From CAZKTO01 sp964555685 (GTDB lineage Bacteria > Chloroflexota > Dehalococcoidia > SHYB01): DNA of 5,657 nt. The DNA is taken from assembly GCA_964555685.1 (NCBI GenBank), contig CAZKTO010000098.1, positions 1 to 5,657 on the forward strand. The letters run 5' to 3'. Positions 1 through 5,656 of this stretch are shown piece after piece (the first letter of the stretch is position 1; every line of letters begins with the position of its first letter). The notes under the pieces are model-generated. The model saw only the letters and a program-made list of their open reading frames with translations, was not told the origin of the DNA and did no database searches. Position numbers and translations under genes: made by a program.

Positions 1-58
1 TGATTCCGTGGACGAAGATTCCTGAGGGGAGTGTGAAACCCTCCACCGGAAGGGGTTC

Positions 59-91
59 GGGGAAAGCCTCTTTGTCAAAAGAGGTTTCCCC
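59..91. repeat. 14-bp inverted repeat (hairpin) in the operon leader
   Basis: The left arm (59-73) reads GGGGAAA, an unpaired G at 66, then CCTCTTT. The right arm (78-91) reads AAAGAGG then TTTCCCC. All 14 pairs are Watson-Crick, and the loop is GTCA (74-77). No run of T follows on either strand, so it is not a canonical intrinsic terminator. It could be an operator for a dimeric regulator, because the predicted -35 box lies at its centre. It could also be the end of an upstream transcript. The repeat is plainly visible; its role is inference. Confidence 0.75.
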
Positions 92-99
92 AGAATAAT
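72..99 (+). promoter_or_regulatory. Predicted sigma70-type promoter of the hydroxylase operon
   Basis: TTGTCA (72-77) matches the -35 consensus at 5 of 6 positions. AATAAT (94-99) matches the -10 consensus at 5 of 6, with a 16-bp spacer. Transcription would start near 106, leaving a leader of about 97 nt before the CTG start at 203. It sits in one of the few AT-containing patches upstream of the operon. The -35 box overlaps the loop and inner arm of the inverted repeat at 59-91, an arrangement suited to repression or activation by a palindrome-binding protein. This is consensus matching only. Confidence 0.45.
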
Positions 100-135
100 C
101 GAAGGGCCCTGGGTCCTGGGGGAGGCGATTGCGCG

Positions 136-198
136 ATGGCGGGGCCTGTGCTAATCTCCCCACTGGCCATTCCCACGGCTATTCCACTCAGGAGGTAG
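136..198 (+). CDS. Possible 20-aa leader peptide overlapping the downstream ribosome binding site
   Basis: ATG at 136 follows a GGAGG (121-125) by 10 nt and opens a 20-codon frame ending at TAG (196-198). The peptide is hydrophobic and proline-containing (Pro at 4, 9, 13, 17) and ends Leu-Arg-Arg. The two Arg codons are tandem AGG AGG, and together with the stop they form the Shine-Dalgarno of the next gene, whose CTG start lies 4 nt beyond the stop. This geometry would allow translational coupling or re-initiation. An ORF this short can easily arise by chance and no homologue is recognised, so confidence is low. Confidence 0.25.
   Translation: MAGPVLISPLAIPTAIPLRR
190..196 (+). promoter_or_regulatory. 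Strong Shine-Dalgarno that decides the CTG start of the FAD subunit
   Basis: AGGAGGT is a near-perfect anti-16S match. AGGAGG ends at 195, leaving 7 nt before CTG at 203, which is ideal spacing. There is no ATG, GTG or TTG in the FAD-subunit frame between the in-frame stop at 152-154 and the ATG at 257. This ribosome binding site is therefore the main evidence for initiation at CTG. Confidence 0.65.
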
Positions 199-202
199 GG
201 CC

Positions 203-1075
203 CTGCAAGACTTCGAATACGTTGCCCCGTCGACGCTGGATGAGGCGATCCGGCTCATGGCCGAGAAGGGCCCCAAGGCCAGGGCTCTGGCCGGCGGGAC
301 GGACATCCTCGTTCAGCTCCGCGCCCGCCGGTTCGTCATCGACCGGCTGGTAGACGTCAAGAAGATTCCCGAGGTCAACGAGCTGAGCTTCTCCAGGACC
401 AAAGGCCTGACCGTCGGGGCGGCCGTCCCCTGCTATCGTATCTACGAGGACCAGATGGTCATCAAGAACTACCCAGCCCTCATCGACTCCGCATCGCTCA
501 TTGGGGGCATCCAGATCCAGGGGCGGGCGTCCATCGGCGGGAACCTCTGCAACGCCGCGCCCAGCGCCGACGCCATCCCCGCCCTCATCGTCCTTGGCGC
601 CACCTGCCTCGTGGCGGGCCCCAAGGGCAGGCGCACCGTGCCCGTCGAGGAGTTCTGCACGGCGCCGGGCCGCACCGTGCTCAAGGACGGCGAGCTCCTC
701 GTCTCCATCACCCTGCCGCCGCCCAAGCCGCGGTCGGGGGCCCACTACCTGCGCTTCATTCCCAGGAACGAGATGGACATCGCCGTCGCCGGCGTCGGCG
801 TCTCCGTTGTCCTGGACAACGGCAAGGTCAAGGAGGCGCGCATCGCCCTGGCCAGCGTCGCCCCCACGCCCGTCTACGCCAGGGAGGCCAGCCAGCTCCT
901 CGTGGGCAAGGAGCCCAGCGAGGCGGCCATCGCGCAGGCGGCCGAGGCGGCCAAGCGAGCCGCCAAGCCCATCAACGACATGCGCGGCACTATCGAGCAT
1001 CGGATTCACCTCGTAGGCGTCTTGACCCAGCGGGCCCTGCGAAAGGCCGTCGCCAGGGCCAAGGGATCGGAGTAG
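203..1075 (+). CDS. FAD-binding (medium) subunit of a xanthine dehydrogenase/CO dehydrogenase-family hydroxylase, CoxM-like
   Basis: This is the flavoprotein subunit, which takes electrons from the [2Fe-2S] subunit and passes them to an external acceptor in the cytoplasm. With the CTG start it has 290 residues, the usual family length. The N-terminus then reads (M)QDFEYVAPSTLDEAIRLM, matching the family's F-Y-x-P-x-(S/T)-L-x-E-A opening. The FAD-binding motif AGGTD is at about 30-34 and the second signature IGGNLCNAAPSAD at about 111-123. The C-terminal flavoprotein domain spans about 185-290, with DMRGTIEHRIHLVGVLTQRAL near the end. An ATG at 257 is the only conventional in-frame start, but using it would delete 18 conserved residues and it lacks a well-placed ribosome binding site. 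The gene is first in the operon and ends 2 nt before the [2Fe-2S] subunit. Family assignment is firm, the CTG start is likely, and the substrate is unknown. Confidence 0.93.
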   Translation: MQDFEYVAPSTLDEAIRLMAEKGPKARALAGGTDILVQLRARRFVIDRLVDVKKIPEVNELSFSRTKGLTVGAAVPCYRIYEDQMVIKNYPALIDSASLIGGIQIQGRASIGGNLCNAAPSADAIPALIVLGATCLVAGPKGRRTVPVEEFCTAPGRTVLKDGELLVSITLPPPKPRSGAHYLRFIPRNEMDIAVAGVGVSVVLDNGKVKEARIALASVAPTPVYAREASQLLVGKEPSEAAIAQAAEAAKRAAKPINDMRGTIEHRIHLVGVLTQRALRKAVARAKGSE

Positions 1076-1077
1076 TC

Positions 1078-1560
1078 ATGAGCAAGAAGATCCAGGTCCA
1101 CACCAAGATCAACGGCGAGGAGACGGACTTCCTCTGCGAGGGGCGCCAGAGCCTCCTGGAGGCCCTGCGGGACATCCTGGGCCTCACGGGCACCAAGGAA
1201 GGCTGCAACGACGGCAACTGCGGCGCCTGCACCATCCTTCTGGACGGGCGGATCATCGACTCCTGCCTGGTGCTGGCCGCCGAGGCCGAGGGCAAGGAGA
1301 TCACCACCATCGAGGGCATCGCCTCCAAGGACGGCCTGCACCCCCTCCAACAGGCCTTCCTGGAGGAGGCCGCCCTCCAGTGCGGCATCTGCACCCCCGG
1401 CTTCATCGTCGCGGCCAAGGCCCTCCTCGACCGGGAGCCCGACGCTAGCGAGCACCGGGTCCGCCACTGGCTGGCGGGGAACCTCTGCCGCTGCACCGGC
1501 TACGACAAGATCGTCCGCGCGGTGCTCCAGGCCGGCACCGTCGTTCAAGGCAAGAGGTAG
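1078..1560 (+). CDS. [2Fe-2S] iron-sulfur (small) subunit of the molybdenum hydroxylase, CoxS-like
   Basis: This 160-residue protein relays electrons from the molybdenum centre to FAD through two [2Fe-2S] clusters. The N-terminal plant-ferredoxin-like domain carries Cys43, Cys48, Cys51 and Cys63 (EGCNDGNCGAC, then DSC). The C-terminal helical domain carries Cys102/Cys105 (QCGIC) and Cys137/Cys139 (NLCRCTGY). All eight ligands are present. Length and domain order are normal for the family, and no export signal is seen, so it should act in the cytoplasm. The ATG lies 2 nt after the FAD-subunit stop, with GGAG (1069-1072) inside the end of that gene as ribosome binding site, which implies tight translational coupling. 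The short basic tail (QGKR) has no obvious role. Confidence 0.97.
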   Translation: MSKKIQVHTKINGEETDFLCEGRQSLLEALRDILGLTGTKEGCNDGNCGACTILLDGRIIDSCLVLAAEAEGKEITTIEGIASKDGLHPLQQAFLEEAALQCGICTPGFIVAAKALLDREPDASEHRVRHWLAGNLCRCTGYDKIVRAVLQAGTVVQGKR

Positions 1561-1585
1561 GAACCACCGGAAAGGGGGTCCGCCC

Positions 1586-3898
1586 ATGACCACCACAGCC
1601 GACCGCAGGACGGAAGGCGAGCGCAAGTTCAAGGTTATCGGCACGCGGCCCATCCGCCACGATGGCCTGGACAAGGTCACCGGCAGGGCCAAGTACGGGG
1701 GCGACGTGCTCCTCCCCGGGCTTCTGCACGCCAAGCTCCTCCGGAGCCCTCACGCCCACGCCCGCATCAAGCGCATCGACACGCGCAAGGCCGAGGCGCT
1801 GCCGGGCGTCAAGGCCGTGGCCACCCACAAGGACTTCCCCCCGGCCCCCTCGACGCCCATGATGTCCGGCGAGGGCCCCGTCAATGTCAAGGAGCTCTCC
1901 GAGAACGCCCTGGCGGACAAGAAGGCCCTCTACAAGGGCCACGCCATCGCCGCCGTGGCGGCCACCAGCCCCCACATCGCCGAGGAGGCCCTGGACCTCA
2001 TCGAGGTCGAGTACGAGGTCCTGCCGGCGCTTCTGGACGTGCGGGAGGCGATGAAGAAGGACGCCCCGCTCATCCACGAGAACCAAACCACCGGCGAGGC
2101 CGTTGCCGCCTTCCAGAAGGGTAAGGACACCGGCGTCAAGAGCAATATCGCCAGCCACATCCGCTTCTCCAACGGCGACGTGGCCGCCGGCTTTCAGCAG
2201 GCCGACGTCATCGTCGAGCGCGAGTTCACCACCAAGCCCGTGCACCAGGGCTACATCGAGCTGCACAACACCACGGCCTCCTGGGCGCCCGACGGCCACC
2301 TGACCATCTGGACGAGCACCCAGTCCAGCTTCGGCATCCGGTCCCAGACGGCCGCCATCCTCCAGATCCCCGAGTCCATGGTGAAGGTGATCCCCATGGA
2401 GATCGGCGGGGGCTTCGGCGGCAAGATCAACACCTATTTCGACCCCGTGGCCGCCGTCCTCTCCAAGAAGACGGGCCACCCGGTCAAGATGATCATGAGC
2501 CGCAAGGAGGTCTTCGAGGGCACCGGGCCCACCTCCGGCTCCTCCATGCGCTGCAAGATCGGGGCCAAGAGGGACGGCACCCTCACCGCCGCCGAGCTCT
2601 CCATGGCCTTCGAGTCCGGCGCCTTCCCCGGCTCGCCCGTGGGCGCGGCGGCCATGTGCGCCCTGGCGCCGTACAAGCTCGCCAACCTCGTCATCGATGG
2701 CTACGACGTCGTCGTCAACAAGCCCAAGGTCCAGGCCTACCGGGCGCCGGGCGCACCCCAGGGGGCCTTCGCCGTCGAGACCGTCGTCGACGAGGTGGCG
2801 CAGAAGCTCGGCATGGACCCCATGGACCTGCGCCTGAAGAACGCGCCGAAGGAGGGCGACCGGCAGGTCATCGGCTATCCCTTCCCCAAGATCGGCTGCA
2901 TCGAAGTCGAGCAGGCGATCAAGAGCCATCCCCACTACCAGGCGCCGCTCAAGGGCCCGAATCGTGGACGGGGCGTGGCCATGGGGTTCTGGTTCAACGT
3001 GGGCTTCCACTCCTCGGCCACTATCAGCGTGAATGCCGATGGCGCCGTGAGCCTCGTCACCGGCTCGGTGGACATCGGCGGGACGCGGGTGGCCATCGCC
3101 ATGCAGGCCGCGGAGGTGCTGGGCATCCGGGCCGAGGATGTGATCCCCTCCGTGGGCGATACGGACTCGGTGGGCTTCACCGCGGTGACCGGCGGCAGCC
3201 GGACCGCCTTCGCCACGGGCATCGCCGCCATCACCTGCGCCGAGGAGATCGTGAGCAAGATGAAGGCGCGGGCGGCCATCCTCTGGGAGACCAAGCCCGA
3301 GGAGGTCGACTTCAAGGACGGCGAGTTCATCTCCAAGAAGAACCCCAAGGACCGCATGACGTTCAGGCAGATGGCAGCCAAGACGATGCAGACGGGCGGG
3401 CCCATCACCGCCTCGGCTGGCGTCAGCCCGCGGGGCGTGGGCCCCTCCTTCGCCGCCCTCCTGGTCGACGTCGAGGTGGACCCGGAGACGGGCAAGGTGG
3501 ACATCTTGCGCGCGACGGCGTTCCAGGACGTGGGTCAGGCGGCGCACCCCAGCTACGTCGAGGGCCAGATGCAGGGCGGGACGGCTCAGGGCATCGGCTG
3601 GGCGCTGAACGAGGAGTACTTCTACAGCGACCAGGGCGTCATGATGAACTCGAGCTTCCTCGACTACCGGATCCCCACCAGCCTCGACCTGCCGGCCATC
3701 GAGCCGGTCATCATCCAGGTCCCCAATCCGGGCCATCCCTTTGGCCTGCGGGGCGTCGGCGAGGTCTCCATCGTGGCGCCTATGGCGGCGGTGGCCAACG
3801 CCATCCACAACGCCATCGGCCTCCGCATGACGGACCTGCCCATGAGCCCGGCGGCCATCGTCAAGGCCGTGGAGGCCAAGAAGGCCGCCAAGAAGTAA
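1586..3898 (+). CDS. Molybdopterin-binding (large, catalytic) subunit of a xanthine dehydrogenase-family hydroxylase
   Basis: This 770-residue catalytic subunit binds the molybdenum pterin cofactor and hydroxylates a carbon (aldehyde, N-heterocycle or similar) using water. The N-terminal aldehyde oxidase/xanthine dehydrogenase a/b hammerhead domain spans about 25-155, followed by the cofactor-binding domains. Motifs seen are STQ with Gln246, GGGFGGK (274-280), AYRAPGAPQ (384-392) and GLRGVGE with the catalytic base Glu726. By alignment with bovine xanthine oxidase, Gln767, Phe798, Arg880 and Glu1261 correspond to Gln246, Phe277, Arg386 and Glu726. The purine-positioning Glu802 is replaced by Ile281. 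The CoxL active-loop motif AYxCSFR is absent. The usual GQG cofactor loop reads VDIGGTR (495-501). The C-terminus is lysine-rich. A GGGGG-containing ribosome binding site (1571-1579) precedes the ATG. No Tat signal is present, so it is cytoplasmic. Family is firm; substrate is undetermined. Confidence 0.96.
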   Translation: MTTTADRRTEGERKFKVIGTRPIRHDGLDKVTGRAKYGGDVLLPGLLHAKLLRSPHAHARIKRIDTRKAEALPGVKAVATHKDFPPAPSTPMMSGEGPVNVKELSENALADKKALYKGHAIAAVAATSPHIAEEALDLIEVEYEVLPALLDVREAMKKDAPLIHENQTTGEAVAAFQKGKDTGVKSNIASHIRFSNGDVAAGFQQADVIVEREFTTKPVHQGYIELHNTTASWAPDGHLTIWTSTQSSFGIRSQTAAILQIPESMVKVIPMEIGGGFGGKINTYFDPVAAVLSKKTGHPVKMIMSRKEVFEGTGPTSGSSMRCKIGAKRDGTLTAAELSMAFESGAFPGSPVGAAAMCALAPYKLANLVIDGYDVVVNKPKVQAYRAPGAPQGAFAVETVVDEVAQKLGMDPMDLRLKNAPKEGDRQVIGYPFPKIGCIEVEQAIKSHPHYQAPLKGPNRGRGVAMGFWFNVGFHSSATISVNADGAVSLVTGSVDIGGTRVAIAMQAAEVLGIRAEDVIPSVGDTDSVGFTAVTGGSRTAFATGIAAITCAEEIVSKMKARAAILWETKPEEVDFKDGEFISKKNPKDRMTFRQMAAKTMQTGGPITASAGVSPRGVGPSFAALLVDVEVDPETGKVDILRATAFQDVGQAAHPSYVEGQMQGGTAQGIGWALNEEYFYSDQGVMMNSSFLDYRIPTSLDLPAIEPVIIQVPNPGHPFGLRGVGEVSIVAPMAAVANAIHNAIGLRMTDLPMSPAAIVKAVEAKKAAKK

Positions 3899-3917
3899 GA
3901 CGGGAGGAGCCCTCCCC

Positions 3918-4184
3918 ATGGCCGTGGTCTACATCCCCTCCCTCATGCGGAGGCTGACCAACGGCGTGGAGAAGGTGCGGGTCTCCGGGATGAACCTGCG
4001 CCAGGTCATCGACGCCTTGGAGCAGAGCTACCCGGGGATGCGCGCGGAGCTCCTGGACGCGGAGGGGCAGATCAAGCCCGGCGTCGCCGTCGCCATCGAT
4101 GGCGAGACGACGCACATGGGCCTCCTGGAGCCCGTGCGGGACGAATCGGAGGTCCACTTCATCCCGGCCATCGGGGGGGGATAG
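3918..4184 (+). CDS. MoaD/ThiS-family (ubiquitin-like) sulfur-carrier protein
   Basis: This 88-residue beta-grasp protein has a glycine C-terminus (IPAIGGG), aligning with the IPxxAGG ends of MoaD-like carriers. Family members are adenylated at the terminal Gly by a MoeB/ThiF enzyme, converted to a thiocarboxylate, and donate sulfur, in MoaD's case to make the molybdopterin dithiolene with MoaE. The opening VVYIPSLMRRLTNG and the middle LRQVIDALEQSYPGM match the family's first strand, hairpin and helix. A GGAGGAG ribosome binding site (3903-3909) lies 8 nt before the ATG, and the gene begins 19 nt after the large subunit, so it is very likely co-transcribed. No MoaE or MoeB partner is in the window. 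It may be a general molybdopterin synthase small subunit or a carrier devoted to this enzyme. The last codons lie in a run of eight G (4173-4180). Confidence 0.85.
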   Translation: MAVVYIPSLMRRLTNGVEKVRVSGMNLRQVIDALEQSYPGMRAELLDAEGQIKPGVAVAIDGETTHMGLLEPVRDESEVHFIPAIGGG

Positions 4185-4215
4185 CCCCGCCGCGAGCGCC
4201 TCGCTCCATGACAAG

Positions 4216-4242
4216 GCCCGCCACCGGGTAGTGTATTATTTT
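4216..4242 (+). terminator. Weak candidate terminator of the hydroxylase operon
   Basis: CCCG (4217-4220) can pair with CGGG (4225-4228) across a 4-nt loop, with one extra G-U pair outside. A T-rich but interrupted stretch (4231-4242, ending TTTT) follows. The stem is short and the T tract is neither adjacent nor continuous. It is the best candidate in the 76-bp gap between the operon and the convergent Nudix gene; a smaller GCGAG/CTCGC hairpin lies at 4192-4204. Confidence 0.25.
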
Positions 4243-4260
4243 GAGGTTTGCCCGACGGGA

Positions 4261-4650
4261 TTACTTCTGAATAGCTTGAAGCAGCGTAGGTATGATGGGA
4301 CTGGCTAATTCGAGCTTGTCAACTTCAGTGAGGCGTACCCAAGTTATTTCTGAGTGTTCATGCTCTTGTAAGTTACTGGGCGTACCGGTCCATTGCGTGA
4401 CGCAATAGCAGTGAAGAAGTAGGCCCTCGGCAGTAAGCGGATGGATGGGTAGCTCCCTGTACATGACAGGAACGACACCGAGTTCCTCCGCCAGTTCCCT
4501 CACCAAAGTCTGCTCGGGCACCTCCCCGTCTTCACTATGGCCGCCCGGGATGTCCCACACGCCAGGATAAAACGACCTCGACGCTGCTCGTTTCACGAGA
4601 AGTACGCGGTCCCCGCGAAGGAGAATACCGGCAACCACGACTCTGCCCAT
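4261..4650 (-). CDS. Nudix (MutT-like) hydrolase
   Basis: This 129-residue protein hydrolyses a nucleoside diphosphate linked to another group (NDP-X); the specific substrate is unknown. The complete Nudix box GX5EX7REUXEEXGU lies at residues 37-59, from GHSEDGE to RELAEELGV, with the metal-binding Glu residues intact. It is preceded by VWDIPGG, typical of the fold. The chosen start (4650-4648) gives MGRVVVAGILLRGDRVLLV, a typical first Nudix strand pair, with AGGGG 7 nt upstream. An in-frame ATG at 4746 would add 32 basic residues, but it has no ribosome binding site and lies upstream of the predicted promoter. The gene is convergent with the operon and noticeably AT-richer: by hand count 27 of 60 bases in 4261-4320 are G or C, against 45 of 60 in 3061-3120. 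That suggests horizontal acquisition. Confidence 0.9.
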   Translation of the reverse strand: MGRVVVAGILLRGDRVLLVKRAASRSFYPGVWDIPGGHSEDGEVPEQTLVRELAEELGVVPVMYRELPIHPLTAEGLLLHCYCVTQWTGTPSNLQEHEHSEITWVRLTEVDKLELASPIIPTLLQAIQK

Positions 4651-4695
4651 TATCCGACCCCTGTTGACGCGGCGGGTGACCCCTATGACGAACCA

Positions 4696-4704
4696 ATTAT
4701 GCCA
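4696..4704 (-). promoter_or_regulatory. Extended -10 promoter candidate for the Nudix gene
   Basis: On the - strand the bases read TGGCATAAT, an extended -10 (TGn) joined to a hexamer matching TATAAT at 5 of 6 positions. No convincing -35 is seen, which is tolerable for extended -10 promoters. Transcription would begin near 4689, about 39 nt before the chosen Nudix start at 4650. This would give the gene its own promoter and argues against the longer start at 4746. Confidence 0.4.
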
Positions 4705-4746
4705 GAACGGTTTGCGCCACCGGCGGCTGGCCTTATGTTTTTCCAT

Positions 4747-4760
4747 GCAGGAGGGCCTGC
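4747..4760. repeat. Small inverted repeat just after the SMP-30 gene
   Basis: GCAGG-AGGG-CCTGC forms a 5-bp stem with a 4-nt loop, beginning 2 nt beyond the stop of the - strand SMP-30 gene. On that strand it is followed by ATGGAAAAAC, not a T run, so it is at most a weak transcript-end structure. It may be chance in GC-rich DNA. Confidence 0.3.
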
Positions 4761-4762
4761 GC

Positions 4763-5656
4763 CTACCGCGGCCCCACGGGCACGCCCGGAACCTTCATCC
4801 GGACCCGCTGGAGCTCGTGGAAGCTCGTGAGGTAGAGGGTCCTCCAGTCGTCGTCGCCCCAGGCCAGGTTGGCCGTGTGGCCCGTCTTCAGGCGGCCCAG
4901 GAACGTCCCGGCCTTGTCGTAGACATGGACGCCGCCGGGGCCCGTGCAGTAGACGTTCCCCTCCTGGTCGATCTTCATCCCGTCGGGCACGCCGGGCCCG
5001 TCGCCCGTGAGCTTGGCGAAGAGGCGGCCGTTGGCCAGCGTCCCGTCCCGCCTGACCTCGAAGACGCGGATGTGGCCCTGCCGGCTGTCGTCGATGTACA
5101 GGAGCGACTCATCGGGCGAGAAGGCCAGGCCGTTGGGCCCCGTGAAGTCGCTGGCGACGAGCGTGAGCGTTGAGCCATCGGGCGAGATGCGCCAGACGCC
5201 GGCCACGTCCAGTTCCTGCGGCGCGAGTGCCCCCACCCGGTCGTTCATGATCCCGAAGGGTGGGTCGGTGAAGTAGATGCTGCCGTCGGACTTCACGACG
5301 ATGTCGTTGGGGCTGTTGAGGCGGTTGCCCTGGTGGTGGCGGGCGAGCGCGACGAGCTTGCCGTCTGGCTCCATGCGGGAGACGCGGCGCCCCACGTGCT
5401 CGCAGGTGAGCAGCCGGCCCTGCCGGTCGAGGGTGTTCCCGTTGCCCTTGAAGCTGGGCTCCCGGTGCACCTTCACCCCCTCCTTGGGCGACCAGCGGTG
5501 GATGCGGCTGTTGGGGATATCGCTGAAGTAGAGGCAGCCATTCTTGCGGTCCCAGACGGGCCCCTCGGTGAACTCGAAGCCGCCGGCCAGCTTCTCCAGC
5601 GTCGCCTGGGGGTCGATGACCCGGTCCAGGGCAGGGTGGGCCTTCTCGATGAGCAC
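4763..5656 (-). CDS. SMP-30/gluconolactonase/LRE-family lactonase-like hydrolase
   Basis: This six-bladed beta-propeller protein is typically a divalent-metal-dependent sugar or aldonolactonase that opens a lactone to the acid. As read from GTG at 5656 it has 297 residues, the usual family length. The metal ligands of the family can be placed at Glu31 (EGPVW), Asn117 (SPNDIV), Asn175 (GPNGLAFSPDE) and Asp225 (PDGMKID). Other hallmarks are YFTDPPFG (128-135), CEHVGRRVSR (85-94) and the end WRTLYLTSFHELQRVRMKVPG. No signal peptide is visible. The GTG is one base from the window edge, so its ribosome binding site cannot be seen and the true start may lie outside; the family's usual opening (ID.ATLEKLAGGFEFTEGPVW) is already complete. 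It is on the same strand as the Nudix gene, 112 nt upstream of it. Substrate is not predictable. Confidence 0.92.
   Translation of the reverse strand: MLIEKAHPALDRVIDPQATLEKLAGGFEFTEGPVWDRKNGCLYFSDIPNSRIHRWSPKEGVKVHREPSFKGNGNTLDRQGRLLTCEHVGRRVSRMEPDGKLVALARHHQGNRLNSPNDIVVKSDGSIYFTDPPFGIMNDRVGALAPQELDVAGVWRISPDGSTLTLVASDFTGPNGLAFSPDESLLYIDDSRQGHIRVFEVRRDGTLANGRLFAKLTGDGPGVPDGMKIDQEGNVYCTGPGGVHVYDKAGTFLGRLKTGHTANLAWGDDDWRTLYLTSFHELQRVRMKVPGVPVGPR

Noticed and set aside
3..98. An open + frame of 31 codons at the window edge ending TAA at 96-98, and a 7-codon one ending TGA at 23-25
   Set aside because: Either could be the tail of an upstream gene, but neither shows a recognisable motif. The longer frame runs through the hairpin and promoter candidate, so no gene is claimed.
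188..1009. A 273-codon - strand frame opposite the FAD subunit
   Set aside because: It shows the same compositional artefact, whereas the opposite strand encodes a complete flavoprotein with both FAD motifs.
203..3898. Annotation as aerobic carbon monoxide dehydrogenase (coxMSL)
   Set aside because: The gene order matches, but the large subunit lacks the AYxCSFR loop whose Cys binds copper in form I CoxL, so CO oxidation is not supported.
1445..3919. An 824-codon open frame on the - strand opposite the large subunit
   Set aside because: Its translation is low-complexity, rich in Gly, His, Asp, Leu and Arg, with no recognisable domain. It is the expected antisense artefact of a GC-rich gene; the + strand has clear family motifs throughout.
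2656..3957. A 433-codon + strand frame overlapping the large subunit
   Set aside because: It is rich in Gly, Arg and His with no family motifs and is fully inside a well-supported gene; it is a shifted-frame shadow.
4651..4746. A 32-residue N-terminal extension of the Nudix protein from an ATG at 4746
   Set aside because: It has no ribosome binding site, the extension is basic and lies outside the Nudix fold, and the likely promoter lies downstream of this ATG.
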